Assembly: GCA_905250125.1 (NCBI GenBank) | Contig: CAJNOL010001198.1 | Location: forward strand, 7,394 to 71,393 | Source: Rotaria sordida | Taxonomy: Eukaryota; Rotifera; Eurotatoria; Philodinida; Philodinidae | DNA: 64,000 nt | Reading direction: 5' to 3' | In this document: one piece after another, positions 28,570 through 41,580 of the stretch | Layout: the number at the start of each line of letters is the position of its first letter | How positions within the stretch are numbered: position 1 is the stretch's first letter | The notes under the pieces: generated by a model | What the model was told of the DNA's origin: nothing | The model's database searches: none | The model's input: the letters and a program-made list of their open reading frames with translations, nothing else | Program-made: the position numbers and the translations under genes

Positions 28570-30927
28570 ATGAGTGTTGTTGGACATACAAGAGTACCAC
28601 CGCCAATACCAGCGGTAATATTTTAGAAATTTTAAATTTAATCATCTGTATTTCTTATGCTTGTTTTTTTTTTTTAGAAACCAGGTTATGTTTCGATTGT
28701 TAAAGCTTTGTATAGTTATACAGGTAATTAATTATTTTATTATGAAGAATAATTTATTCAATTTTAATATTTAGCACGTTCACCAGAAGAATTATCATTT
28801 GAAGAAGGTGAAATACTTTATGTAACTGATGATGCAAAATATAAAGATTGGTATTTGGCTACGACGAATAAAAATCGCACAGGTGGTCTTATTCCAAAAA
28901 ATTATGGTAGACTTATATTGTATTTATTTATTTATTTTTCAAACTTTATTATTTAGTTGAAGAAAGTACAGAAAAACTTTCAAATGCATTACATGATGCA
29001 GCTAAACGCGGAAATATTGAATTTCTTCAACAATCACTTGCTAATAAGGTACAGAATAGGAATGTAACGGTAATCATCGGTCTTGAGTAGATCGCTGGGT
29101 TGATCTAGACACGTACGTATAGTCCTGAAAGTGAACATGGCGAATTCATGATAAAACTATGGTAATCTTAGATTTATTTGTTCGGTTGAAGGAGATTAGA
29201 ACTAATGAGGAAATATTCTCTCGAAAACCTTTCGTCTATTACCTTGAAATGTCCTTCTCGATCAAAATCAGTGCAAGACCATTATAGTTTAATGATGCGT
29301 TCACCATCTTCATTGTTAGTCTATATGTATACATTTAGATCAGTACAAAGCTGTACATAAGACCGATGCATGATTATCGTTACTTCATTATTATCGAACT
29401 TATCTTATATATATATATATATGATAATTTTTATATATGATATAGGCGTCGGTTCTTGGTCTTGATAAAGCAGGAAATACACCATTTCATTGGGCATGTT
29501 ATTCAGGTGATATGGATTGTGTTAAATTATTGTTACCTCTTTCGTTATCAATTATCAACCAAAAGGTATAGTTTTTTTTTTTTACAATGAAATCGATCAT
29601 TAGAATTTTCTTCTAATAAGATTGACGAAACGAAGGATTAATGACAGATTCGAATCGAATTACTGAACAGATTTCGATTATGAAGGTCTTTTAAAAAGAA
29701 CTGAAACTGATAAACAGTTCATTTGACATTAGTGAAAAGCAATCGTGAGGAGATTCGTCCTTCGTTTCGCAATCGTAAATTTTTTTGGGTTTTTCTCTGC
29801 TTTGTCGATACTTCGCTGTATCTATTATCTACTGGACATATTTTCAAAAATTAACATATAACTAGAATCACCCTTCCCTGTTTCTCAACCGCAGTATGTC
29901 TCATCAAGCTGAAAATTTCTTTTACTGATAACAGAAACTGTTTAGGATGTCGACGTTTTTATTTCATAATATGATGTACCTCTAGTTTTTGCCTAGGGCT
30001 TACAAAAAAAATATACATTTTTGGGAGGGATTTTCTCAGAATTTTAGTGTTTTTATTCGAACAGAAGAGTAAAATGGTAGGTAACCCAAACAGTGTCTAG
30101 TATCTCTGTAAATAAATTTTTAGTTCTGTTAGAAGCATTGTGACTGAGAAGGGTAGGGACGATAAGGCGAACCATTTTTTTTACCCTTGCGTGTCCTCTA
30201 AGAGAAGCATCCAGTGATGTTGAGTCTATGACAATTTTTACTCTATAGATTGAGATCTATATACTATAAAACCTTCAAAATTGCCTGATCAATTGCTCTT
30301 AAGAATTATCGAAACGGGAAGAGAATTCTCTTACGAAAATAACGATTTCTTATAAAGTTCAATCAAAAACAATCGAGATTTATAAATTTGAATCTATTGA
30401 TAATTTCTCAAAATTAGTGATTTTCACTTTTTCATCAGAAATACTGGTAGATCCAGTTCTTAGAATCGAAAGAATAAGATTTGTTGCGTTCTATACAATA
30501 GATATAGAAAAAAAATTCATAGACATAAGTTTTTCTCTTATATATTTTTTATTAGAACAATGTTGGTGATACACCATTGCATGTAGCTAGTTGGAAAAAT
30601 CATCCAGATATTGTTCAAATTCTCGTTGAAAATGGTAATAACAAACGAGAAAAAAAAAGAATATTTATCGACTTTTTTTCAAATATTATTTTATAATTTA
30701 TTAGGTGCTGATAAACGTATACGTAATCAAGATAATAAAACACCACTTGATCTTACTCATGATCCGAATATTCGATCAATATTAGAGGACAAAGGTAACT
30801 TTTTTTGTTTTTTGATTTGACATATTTGTCATTTCTATTTGTTTATATAGTTATTTTTTCCAATTATAAACCACGTAACACGCAACAGAATCCTGATGGC
30901 AATGATGAAGATGATGATTCGGATTAA
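28570..30927 (+). CDS. OSTF1: Osteoclast-stimulating factor 1-like SH3-ankyrin protein, 8 exons, 226 aa
   Basis: Small cytosolic adaptor; the vertebrate protein binds Src-family and SMN-type partners through its SH3 domain. Exons: 28570-28614, 28678-28723, 28775-28906, 28957-29048, 29446-29565, 30556-30634, 30705-30794, 30851-30927; all phases join. A Pro-rich start (RVPPPIPA) precedes an SH3 domain at about residues 20-78 with ALYSYTA, EELSFEEGEILYV, the conserved Trp in KDWY and the GLIPKNYV end. Three ankyrin repeats follow: NALHDAAKRGN, GNTPFHWACYSGD and GDTPLHVASWKNH, plus NKTPLDL. The tail is acidic (NDEDDDSD), as in the family. Human OSTF1 is 214 aa, so this is full length. It lies directly behind POLR3A and converges on the next gene with 129 bp between stops; AATAAA lies in its 3' flank. 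Confidence 0.93.
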
Positions 30928-31056
30928 ATAATTAATCTAAAAAAAATAAATTTCATTTTTGCTCTATATATCTTATTTGGCTGATGTCGTTTCATTTCAA
31001 TATATATAAAGACATTCCATAAAAATTCTTATTTCTTTTTTTTTTTTTTTGTTTTA

Positions 31057-34000
31057 TTATGTCATCACATTTACATATATTAATACTTTCATAGTTAAAT
31101 AAAACAACAAATAAAATACTCGTTGTAGTAAATAAATATTTGATGAGGATGATGATGATAATAATAATAAATGATTATTTTCTTGACAATTATCTAAATA
31201 GTGTAAACTATTTTCGACATTAATTGATAATAAGCCAGTGTGTGTACAACTGTTTTCGGATAAAATCCAACTAGCTGTCATTGATTTTAATGGTTGAATC
31301 TAAAGAAAATATTTTACATAAAACAAAAGTTGGTAATACAATTTCTGCATGATTAAAATGTTAAATATGTTATAGTTGCTCTTGCTAATTATAGAAAAAT
31401 TATTTTGTTCTATCTATTTTAGGATACATTTCTTCTTCACCATCATTTTACTTTATCCTTCAGAAAAACAATATCGAATCGAACTTTTTGGATGATTTTG
31501 TTTTTAACCCTTTACCTCCCATAGCGGTTTCGGAAGAGCCACTGATAAAATAACTTTACAAATAAAGTATTAGCCTCTCTAATATGCCAATGATGTGGTC
31601 TGATCCACCGAATGTCCTGCTCCTAGAGTAGGGCGGCTCGATAGATTCAGCGATCATGTAGTGGAAAAAGGAAATTGAACAACATGATAAGACTTGAGTT
31701 TTTTTCTTTGACCACACTATTGAGTGGGTAGAAGCAACATATATTCCGTACTTTAGAAATAATGGGAAAAGAAACAGTTGTGAACCGATAAAAATTAATA
31801 CCAAAGAATGCATGCGTTTTTTACACGTGTTGTCAAATGAGAGTCCTTTTTGCTCTGAGTCATTTTATGACCTCAGAAGAAATTTAATTCATAATAAATA
31901 CTATTTCCACTTGTCATGAGTTGAGGTTTATAATGCATATATTAACTTTGTTCTTGATTGCCCTCCATCTGCCTAGTAGTGGCTACATGGCCAATAGTGT
32001 GTCTGAACATGTGTAATTCGTTAAGTTATCATAAAACTTTTGGAACATGTTTTATTCATTAGTGGACTTCGTCATCAATTAATATCGCACAGAAGTTCCA
32101 AAAGATCTCTATTAGCCTATGGGTATAGAATATTTTATTTGAAAAATTTCAATCTTTTTCATTTTTTTTTTCAAAATTATCAATTTTGAAGGCCCGATAT
32201 TTCAAAGATGGAGCAATGAAAAAATCTACTCTTTTTACCAATTGATAATCCATGATGTTTACTACAAAAAAGGTTCTTATCGTTTTTGAATCCGACGCTT
32301 CCTTTATTTTCTGCAATGTTTCTAACAAATGGCAATTCCAATTGCCAAAGGAGGGTAAAGGGTTAAATATAACTTTCTCATAAAGTTGACGTTTGAAATG
32401 CGATTTGCGTCAAAATTACAGTCAGTATTTACCCACGTGATACCTATCCAATCAGACAAACTTTTGAAAAAACGCATTCAAATGAGAACTGCAATTGAGC
32501 GCAGTATGCACGCCCAATAAAAAAAAGCCACTTTCCACTAAAAACACACAAAAGCGTTCGAAAAAAAAACAATTTTTTCAACGTTCTATTTGAGCGTTGA
32601 AACGCGTTTTTTTCTAAAAATCTGTCTGTATGGGCAAGTATTATATGATGAGATGTTGCAATATATGATCTATGATTGTATATCAATAATATCTGTCACG
32701 ATCTATGTGAAAGAGTTGCAAATTTCTACCGTATCTATTTCAACACTCGTTTTGAATCGTGTTTCAAAAAAACAAAAAATTTTTATTTACCAAACAAAAT
32801 GCTTTTGTTTTGTCATAAAGAATTATTGTACGTTGAAATCGATGATCTGTACGCCATGATGCAAGACATATACCTTTAATTGATGTTATAATATGTACAT
32901 CCGGTACAATATCATGACGACAAGATGAAGTTAATGTTAATTCATTTGAATTTGTTATTTGACAACCAATTGATAATGTCCAACGACCAGTTGAACATGT
33001 TGAAATAGATAAAGATGATTGATAAGAATTTAATGATTTATAAATACCAATTTGTGGACATGAAATATTTGATTTTGTCATAGGTTCTAATGAAATAAAT
33101 TATTAATAAAAAGAAATAGAAAAAGAGATGACTTACTAAATAGAGTATAATGTATATGACTTTCTTTACATTGATGTTCATCAAATCCTAAAATAATTTA
33201 TAATATGTTAATCTTCGTATATGTGCTTTTGAGTCTTTCTTCTAGAATTATAATTATTTTTAATGAGATTTTCAACAAAATGCATTGATCCTTTGAAAAA
33301 TGACGTGTAAATTTCGAATGCAACTTTGTAGAAATAAAAAACTAATTCATTATGAAAGTATTAGACTTTCTAATATTTTTTGAGATATAAATATAAGAAC
33401 CAAAGCATCAGAAAATTTCCCATATTGATAGTATCCATAGGTAAAAAATACTAGAAAATCTTATACTTTCACAATGAACTACTCCTATTGAGAACATTTA
33501 AACTGGAGCCATTTTTAAAACGTGATCGTTGTATTTTGTTGAAAACAATTCACTAAAATCATCATAACTCAAAAAGAAAGATAGGATCTATTCTAATAAA
33601 GAAAAAAGACGACTAAACTCTGCTTAATTAAAGTTAATTTGATATTTCGTAAATAAAATATACCTATAGAAAGATCAATAACAGCTGAAGATCGATAGAT
33701 TAATTTGATACAATAAAATATCGATGAACTAAAAATAAAATATTATTTATTTATTTATTTATTTTTAATCATTTTTACCATTGTTCTAAAGATTTTGCTC
33801 GAATATGAATACTTTTTTCATGCTGTTGTTGTTGTTGATATTGTATAATACGTAGAAATTTAAGATCATATTTTATTATCTGATCATCATGCATTTTCAT
33901 TATAAGTTGACTTTGATTAATATAAAATGTATTTGCATCGATACGATCTATTCCAATAGATGACCATATGCCTTGTGTCCAATCTGGCATGTGAACTTTT

Positions 34001-36970
34001 GATTCATAATATTTATCTAAAAATATGTTATAGTTTGTTTATTTTTATTTTTTTTGCCTTTTGTAATTATTTTCCATGAAATGATTTACTTGGTAGAATA
34101 TTTAATATCAGAGCTGATTCTCTTGTTAATAAACTTCTACAAGTTTCATCTTCAGATAAATAAACTTCATTAGGTAGTAGATTTTTTTCATTAATTTTTG
34201 TTTTTGTATATGACTAAATTATAAAATAAACAAAATTATCAATAAAAAAAAAATTAATTAATTAATTAATTAAAACTTACAAAACAAATAAATCTTTGTT
34301 GATTTAAACTTCGTGATATAATATAATTCATATTTCCATCAGAAAACTGAGCAAAACATATTGCTATTATATCTATTTTATAAAAAAAAATACATTAAGC
34401 AAAAAAAAATATATATATGTAAATAAAAATCAACCTTTATGAGATTGACATCGATTATTATATAATATTTGAAATGTATTTATTGATAAACAATTATGAA
34501 ATGCTTTTGGTTGACATGATGAAGATATTTGACGATTTTTTTTAAAATACCATGATTGATCAAATGGACATGAAATTGATTCAGCATTATCTATATAAAA
34601 AAAGACTTTTATCACAATCCTCAGATATGCAACGTATGTTACAGTGAGCACCTAGGATGACATTTGACTAAAAATTCGTGATGTCACCGAAAGCATTGAT
34701 ATCTAACAAAATTAAACTATTCGACAAGTACATTTTCCGAATATCTAAGCCGAGCTCTATACAATGGTAAAAAATCTTTTTTTTTACAGTTTCATCTGAA
34801 TGACTAGTCCCGTAAAATGAACAACCCATCCAAATCCAATCTTCAAGCATTCCTGAATCACACTGTGAGTTTGTAAAGGTATTTTTCAGTTTTTCTGTCT
34901 GTGAAAAAATATTTAATCAACAAAAATTGTATATTCGAAATCAGCATATTAAACTGTGTCGAATGACATATAATACAATTTTGAAGACAAAATAAAGACA
35001 AGATTTTCTCTCCGACATTTTTCAGTGAAAAGCTTTTTTCTCAAAAAATGCTTTTCTATGTCCTATCCAATCATTTCTGAGCAAAGAAATCCATTTTCGA
35101 ACAAGAAAGTCATATGTACGGTCGATGATTTTATTCTTTTTTGAGATTTGGCTCATCTCTAAGGGGGAGGATGGGGAAAGCTTCTCCACGCTACCTCCTT
35201 GGCTATCACTTCGGGCGAGTCTAAACAATTTTCGGGTCACTTTGAATTGGATTGGGCCATTAAAAAGTGACTCGATTTCGAGATCTGGCTTGCTATGCAA
35301 AAAATATACACTGTAAGAAGTGTTACTAAAGTGTCTATCTCGGTGTACAGTGGTGAGTACAAATTTCTACCTTATATATACTTCAACACATCTTTTTAGA
35401 TAGTGTTTCACAAAGAAAAACAATATTCAATCTTTCATTTTGACAGAATGATTGAATGGCGCCGGGAGCTGTATTCATTTCCTGTGTTTATCTAGGTCAG
35501 TGAACATAACATGACGGTCAGTGTCTCGTTGTTCATTCACAAGAGAGGATTATTATTCCCCTATGCACTACTGGATTTCTTTTTTTTTCCTATTAATGAA
35601 TATCAATTTTGATGAGAACATTAGAGTTTTCTTTTTTTTTTTTCTTCTTCAAAAGCCTATCTTACCCCGGAAGAGTGTATATAATACTGTATCCGGTGTA
35701 ATAGAACCACAGATACGACTATTATCATCATCTGCATCGAAGCATTCACCTAGAAATAGAAAAATTATTATTAATAACAAGAGAGCAAAAAAAAAAAAAA
35801 AATCTTGAATAAAATATTATGGTCTCTTTCTATTGCTGTACTAGCGGAAATACGTGACTATCATTTGTAGATGAACATATTGCATGTATGTATACATAGA
35901 TCATCAATAAAGAACAAAAAAAAAACACATGCCATCTGTACGTATTGATCGATAGTAATTAATAATTATAATTATATGATGATTGGGGTTTTTTTTATTT
36001 TACAAAAATACATACTTTCTCGATATTGTAATGCATTTAAATGTCTTGGAATAAATAGAATACAACGTTTACATCTTGTTTGTCTAAAAACAAAAAAAAA
36101 GAATAAAAATTTTCATCTTTTTTTTTATAAAATAATATAATTTACTCATTATAATAAATATATTTATATTTTATATCTTGTTGTCCATTTAAACATATTC
36201 CTTTTAATGAAAACCATGTATTATTGATTGTTATTAAATCATTAAGACCTGGCTGTATCCATATACCAATCAATGATGATGAAATAGAACAAGATGATAA
36301 TAATGATAATGATGAAAGACCTAAAATAGATCTTTCAAATATTAATCAATCATAACCTTTGATTATAATCCATATAGAACATTAATAACGATTTATCACT
36401 TTGAAGTGACAATGAAACAATATGGATTTTTCTTTGTACATGTATATGATGACCTTTTCTTTTTTTTTTTTATTAGATGCTACTAACTGACCATTGTCTC
36501 AAAAAGCACTTGAACCTTTTTTTTTTTCTTTAAATATAAAAGTGACGCAAACTTATAATCCTAACAGATGCATAGAATAATGAAAATGAAATGTTTTGTT
36601 TGTAATTAACAGTTGAATTTGTCTAACAAATTGAATAAATGATGAGTAAGAATTATATTGTCAACACCATCTCTAACACATATATTCAATACGGAAATTA
36701 AAAATCGATTCATTATGTCTCATTCAAAATGCCTAAGGGTGATAAAAATATATTCTTTTTTTTTTTTTGTCTTTTATCATGCATAATTGCTTAGCAAAGC
36801 TAATTTTTAATTATAAATTATATCACGGAGAAAAAAAAAAGGTAATTTTTAATATAAAATAGCTGAATAAAGATTATGATATAGATACACTTGCCTATCA
36901 AATTATTTCTTTCAAACTTACCTAATGCTGTTAACATCAATAGAATATAAAGAATTTTATAGCAAATCAT
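31057..36970 (-). CDS. Secreted/membrane Cys-rich protein, 12 exons, 546 aa; resembles DUF7042-7045 proteins
   Basis: Exons in transcription order: 36970-36922, 36320-36146, 36083-36016, 35749-35666, 34590-34435, 34372-34281, 34213-34090, 34016-33779, 33728-33664, 33187-33137, 33086-32791, 31299-31057; all junctions are GT-AG and in frame. The N-terminus MICYKILYILLMLTALG is a signal peptide. Domain 1 has LIGIWIQPG...KGICLNG...YIYYNE...CKRCILF..RHLNALQYRE, then ECFDADDDNSRICGSITPDT. Domain 2 starts ISCPFDQSWYF. A further module begins SNISCPQIGIYKS with STCSTGRWTLSIGCQ. A final one is C-L-I-Q-P-L...ASWILSENSC. Repeated C-P-x-x-G and G-x-C patterns suggest several disulfide-bonded modules. The C-terminal LLQRVFYLLFYLTMKVLIYV is hydrophobic and may be a membrane anchor. 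Architecture recalls the extracellular proteins catalogued as DUF7042-7045, from memory only; function unknown. Confidence 0.7.
31508..32362. mobile_element. piggyBac-type non-autonomous element with TTAA target-site duplication
   Basis: The left end reads TTAA (31504-31507) then CCCTTTACCTCCC. The right end reads GGAGGGTAAAGGG then TTAA (32363-32366). TTAA duplication plus CCCTTT-type terminal repeats is diagnostic of piggyBac elements. The 855-bp interior has no transposase frame, so it needs an enzyme supplied elsewhere. It lies in the last intron of the secreted-protein gene. Confidence 0.8.
33264..33550. repeat. Imperfect foldback in an intron of the secreted-protein gene
   Basis: GATTTTCAACAAAATGCA near 33265 pairs with TATTTTGTTGAAAACAAT near 33535. 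TTCATTATGAAAGTATTAGA (33349-33368) pairs with TCTTATACTTTCACAATGAA (33459-33478). Arms are about 110 bp with a short loop; non-coding. Confidence 0.65.
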
Positions 36971-38347
36971 TTTCAATAATCTTCATCATTTGATCTCTAG
37001 AAAATATCATTATTATTTAATATCCTAGAAAAGTATATATTTATAACATAGAATTTAAACTGATGTCTGTTACCTATGATGAACAAGCAAGTTGAGATAT
37101 CTGTTTATTTCATTATCATTTGAGTGACACCTGTTACGTTTCGTTTTAAAATCTATGCTATGTATACTTACGCTTGTCACGTTGTCCTATCGTAACAGCA
37201 GCTATCACAATGGACTGTTTCACAGAAGTAAACTTAATTGTAGTAATAAAACAAAAAAAAATGGAAAAGCGAGATGATTTTTTTTTCTCTTGCATTCAAT
37301 GAAAAGAACGACGATGAGAGAGAGAGAGAGAGAAGAAAAAAAACGAGATGAGTATTCAATAGCTATATGTGTATGTCATGAGAGAACGAGAGAGAGAAAA
37401 ACAAACGACTGACCATGGTTATAATATCGTTTTCTATATTCTACCGGTTATTATCATTAGCTAATGGGCTTTAGTTTCATGATCATCTATCTTCTAGCCG
37501 ATCAAATACAATGTAAAAAAAAATTGAAGCATACACACATGTGCGTGTTCAATTGATCAATACAGAAGAGACAAAACGTTATAATCATTTTTCGTGCTGA
37601 CTGTCATCCTTTTCTTTTTAATTGACATAGTTGGCACGCCCTAATTAGACTTTCTCTTTCTATTCATTACAAAGATTATTCAGCGAGAATATCCGTTTGT
37701 AAGTTGGAGTGTAAACAAAAAAAAGCCTTGAATCGAATAAAGTTATATGTGTAAAGCACGATCAAGTTTCTATTTTAATCTAGTTTTGTTTTAAGTAATT
37801 AAAGTTTATCAATTATTATTATCATCATCATCATTTTGTATAAAAACATAATATATTATATCCTTGAAGAAAATGAATAACATAGACAAAACTTTGTCTT
37901 TAGTTATATTTTGAAATAGACAGACATCTGTCTATAGAAAAGAACGTTTCATATTGCTGATCATTCAATCATCTTATCGTTATTGGATGATTAGATTTAT
38001 TAGAAAAAAAAAGAAAGCGAAGTTAAGCTTTGCGACATAGATAAATGATTAGATGGTTCGTTTGATTCTATATTTTAGCTTGATTCTATATGGCATGGTA
38101 CGATGATATAATTAAATTAATGAGATGTGTCAAATGAACGAAAGTCATTTCAACTCTTAATTATATTGATTAACACTTTAAGTTCAAGTAGACAAACCAT
38201 CTTAATATGAATGTTAGACAAAAAGTTTAATCTATTTAAGGTTTTGTAAACATATTGAAATAGATAAATAATATATTTGTGTAAAATAATTCGTAAGAGA
38301 TAATTCACTGATACTTTTTTTTCTTTTCTAATTTAATTTAATAGAAA

Positions 38348-38635
38348 AGAAGAAAAACATCATAGCCAACCACTCTGAATGTGGTCATTTCCCTCCTTGT
38401 CATATCACGATAGATACAACAAGGTGCGATCATCAAAGGAAGCAGGCCGAGCTCTTGAGAAGACAGCAGCCCCATCCTACTTCATGCTCAAGAAGAACCA
38501 TTGCCACTCGTCATCGTGGATTGTTTGGATCTTTATTGGCTATGGGTGTTTTGTCGATATGTACTACAGCAAATGATCCTGTGAAGTACAATCTTAATGT
38601 TTGCCATGTTGTCATGTGTCATTTATAGTCGATTC
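38348..38635 (+). other. Unusually GC-rich stop-free stretch, unclassified
   Basis: A frame without stops runs about 90 codons through sequence clearly richer in G and C than its surroundings. It reads SECGHFPPCHITIDTT, later RGLFGSLLAMGVLSICTTA, then NDPVKYNLNVCHVVMCHL and a stop. The Gly/Leu/Ala-rich part could be a hydrophobic segment. There is no ATG at the start, no clear acceptor and no recognised family. It may be a gene fragment or transposon-derived. Confidence 0.2.
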
Positions 38636-39694
38636 ACATGCAAATATTATATAGTAAACTTTTATTTTTTATTTTTCGTTCTATTTACAATGACGAAAGA
38701 AACAAAAGAATTTATATCTATTGGTTCATATGTCTGACATAATATATAGTTCGTTTAATAAATTTTTGAAGCTATACCTAATAGTATATCGAATAAAATG
38801 TTCTATTAATAGTAAAGATGAAAAATCAACAAAATTAATATAGGTCGATTCAAAATTTTGGAGAAAAGAGTCAATATAACTATAGAATATACTTCAACAA
38901 ACTGAGTATACTGTGAGTCTCTCGATTCTCAACTCTTCAGCGATCTTGAAATATACTCTCAAACTGTAAAAATAATATGTTTTTTTACTATAAGGTTGAG
39001 ATTTTATGTAATAAGCAGGGCTCTAGAGTCTGTTGTCGAATTTTTCGCAGTTGTTTCATTCAAAAAATGCGCGCAAGTTTGTTTGTGAGTATCGTTATTA
39101 TGTATGTTTGATGTTTCGATTGTTGTATGATCATCAGGACAAGCCATAGTTACTATTATGCATGTTCTAATAGATTAGATAAGATGAAAAGTGATTTAAC
39201 AGTCAATTATGGCCCCATACTTATACAATCACCGTCAAGATGCTCTGAGAAATGTGAAAGACGTGCTAGTTACTGAATCTAAATAAGCGGAGAAAGGTAT
39301 TTCGTATCTTTGGAACGACTATCAAGACGAATTCAAAAATTTTTTAAAGATTATTATGAGTACGGGTCCGGTACAAGCAGAGATGTGAAATCTACCGCTA
39401 AAATGGAAAATTTTCTCCCACAAAGAAAAGTCCTTGTAAAATTTCTCTCACTATCAAAATGAACGAGAACGCTTTTTTATTCTAAAAATGTATATATTTA
39501 AAGAAACCAAGAAAGAAACAAAACTACTGTACTCAAAAAATTATTTTAAAAAACGATTTAGTTTCATCACTCATCGAGTAATTGTGATAGTCTTAGAACA
39601 CCTTCATTTCGGAAACGTTTTAGCACAATTGAACCTAGACATTAAAGTTTCCATGCTTCATATTGGTCACTTCGTTTTTATGGAATAACCAATT

Positions 39695-40060
39695 TTTGTA
39701 TACCTTTTTTCTCTGAAATAATCATCTAATGAATGTTCAATAAATGCATCAGCTAAATGTAATGGAGTATGACTTCACTTTCTAAAGGATCATGCTATAA
39801 TGAACGGCTGTTATGAATATATTCCTTTAAACGTGATGTTGTTGATTCGTATAGAACTTTGCTTTTTATTTTTAATATCATCAATAAATAAAAATGAAGA
39901 AAATCATTGATACCATCTGATGAAGCTGTACTAATAGATAATAAATTCGGCACTTTTGATGTCAATAATTTTTCGAAAATTTCCTTCCATGCGAATGGAC
40001 GCACACGACTAAATTCTGTACGTCTGTGTACGAGTTCAAAATTTTTGGACCCGACGGGCT
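39695..40060 (-). pseudogene. Possible coding debris, minus strand
   Basis: On the minus strand a frame reads ELVHRRTEFSRVRPFAWKEI-FEKLL and on to EYIHNSRSL, stop. About 80 bp further SHTPLHLADAFIEHSLDDYF appears in another segment. The codon use looks protein-like and TPLHLA recalls an ankyrin repeat, but no domain can be assigned and there is no start or splice framework. Likely a decayed gene fragment. Confidence 0.25.
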
Positions 40061-40420
40061 CTAACTACACCCTAAACAGTATGAACAATTAGTATGTGAC
40101 CGAGTATGTAGAGTGTAATGAGAAATACGATAATCAATGTTGCATGTACTTAGTGAAGCGACGTATAGATTTGATGGAAACGTCAGAAAAAGAACTTATG
40201 ATAGAAATTGATCAAAACCGCCGATATATTCACCAATTTATTTTGACTTTTAGGAAAGATAAATTTCACGTAAAGAAAGGCGCTAAACTACAGTGATATT
40301 TTAAAAAGAGTGCAAAAAGGTTTTACTTGGGAACAAGACAAACGTGAGATATTGCTAGAATCAACTTTCTAATTTTAGTTAATCAGAAAAATTGAAGATA
40401 CAACCACAGTTTAATGATAC

Positions 40421-41237
40421 TCAACCTTTCGTGAAATTTTTCACGGTTGAATAATTCTATGTCTATTAATGAATAGTTAGATTTTCGACTATTATGAATA
40501 GAATGAAAGTATTCATATTGTAACGAAATCATTCTTTGTTATATAAAAGCAGTACTAATTACATTAAACCACCTATTCAGGTATTCTTGTTGTAAACCAT
40601 GATGACACAACATACTTCTACATGTTGAGTATAGTTTTAGTATGTTGGATTAGACATACAGTTATTTTTTCAAATCCATAATTAGCAACATGAAGCAACA
40701 AAAGAGAAGAAGATTTTGTTTATCAATCAGTTGTTTCTTCGACCTCGGAATCCAGTTCCTCATCATCGTCATTATCTAATAATTCGTCTTCGAGTTGTTT
40801 CGTAAAAGGACACTTTCTCAATATTGTATATACGATCGAGGTAAGCGGTAATTGTATCTGCTTTTAAGTCTAATATCCATTTTTGTGATAATTATCGAGC
40901 GTTGTTGAGATGAAAATTGACATTGTTATCTCGTAAATATTACTTCAACCCTGCTCATGTCAATTTCACTGGATTGAGCAAACAATATTTGACAGGCAAG
41001 TTATAAATACTCGTTTCAAGACTAGAAGGAGATATAAGATTAATAAATTACGGGGTGTGAGTGTGGATTTTTTTTGTTCTAATCCATATCTACACCCTAA
41101 TTAGCACTACTTTTACATAGCAGAGAATGATTTCGTTACAATATGAATACTTTCATTCTATTCATAATAGTCGCAAATCTAACTATTCATTAATAGACAA
41201 AGAATTATTCAACCTTGAAAAATTTCACGAAAAGTTG
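40421..41237. repeat. Foldback element with an internal GT-rich hairpin
   Basis: Arms of about 140 bp at 40421-40565 and 41097-41237 pair closely: AATTTTTCACG..TTGAATAATTC against GAATTATTCAA...AATTTCACG, and TATTGTAACGAAATCATTCT against AGAATGATTTCGTTACAATA. The interior holds the GT-rich hairpin 41053-41097 next to the right arm. No transposase frame. Confidence 0.75.
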
Positions 41238-41489
41238 TTTCAAGCATTTTTGACAATCAATGTTGAGTGTATATCTTTTGAATGATATAAAATAAAAATT
41301 TCGAGTTTATGTAGAGTTATTATAGATCTTGAATAGGCGAATCTAATGCACTTCTTATCATTGAAATTCTATACATTTTCCAAAGTACTTTAAGTGCTTC
41401 TTTGAATTTCACTGACTGCTCATCAGATTTATGAACTAATTTTGTTAATTAGTATATAGAAAGGTGCAGAATGTCAGCTTCTTTCTAGT

Positions 41490-41580
41490 GATGAAAATCA
41501 CAAATCGATAGCTCTTTTTATTGAAAAGTTATTCGAAAAACAACCATCCGCCTTCTGTTTTGAAATGGATATCAGTTCAT
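41490..41580. mobile_element. Truncated right end of foldback family A
   Basis: The segment AATCGATAGCTC...GTTATTCGA and the end CGCCTTCTGTTTTGAAATGG plus ATATCAGT align with the right termini of the two copies in POLR3A. Only the last 90 bp are recognisable. The element end lies against the HECT relic, whose stop codon falls at the junction. Confidence 0.55.

Larger units (their letters stand above)
36971..41489. other. Gene-poor intergenic region
   Basis: 4.5 kb without an intact gene. It begins with the 5' flank of the minus-strand secreted-protein gene (acceptor-like TTTTCTAG, minus strand, near 36998). It contains (GA)n tracts at about 37317-37332, a less AT-rich reading frame at 38348-38635, possible minus-strand coding debris at 39695-40060 and a foldback at 40421-41237. 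The rest is AT-rich with nothing recognisable. Confidence 0.5.

Noticed and set aside
32590..32879. Overlapping plus-strand frames of 67-89 codons
   Set aside because: They overlap the antisense side of a well-supported minus-strand exon (32791-33086) and are low-complexity.
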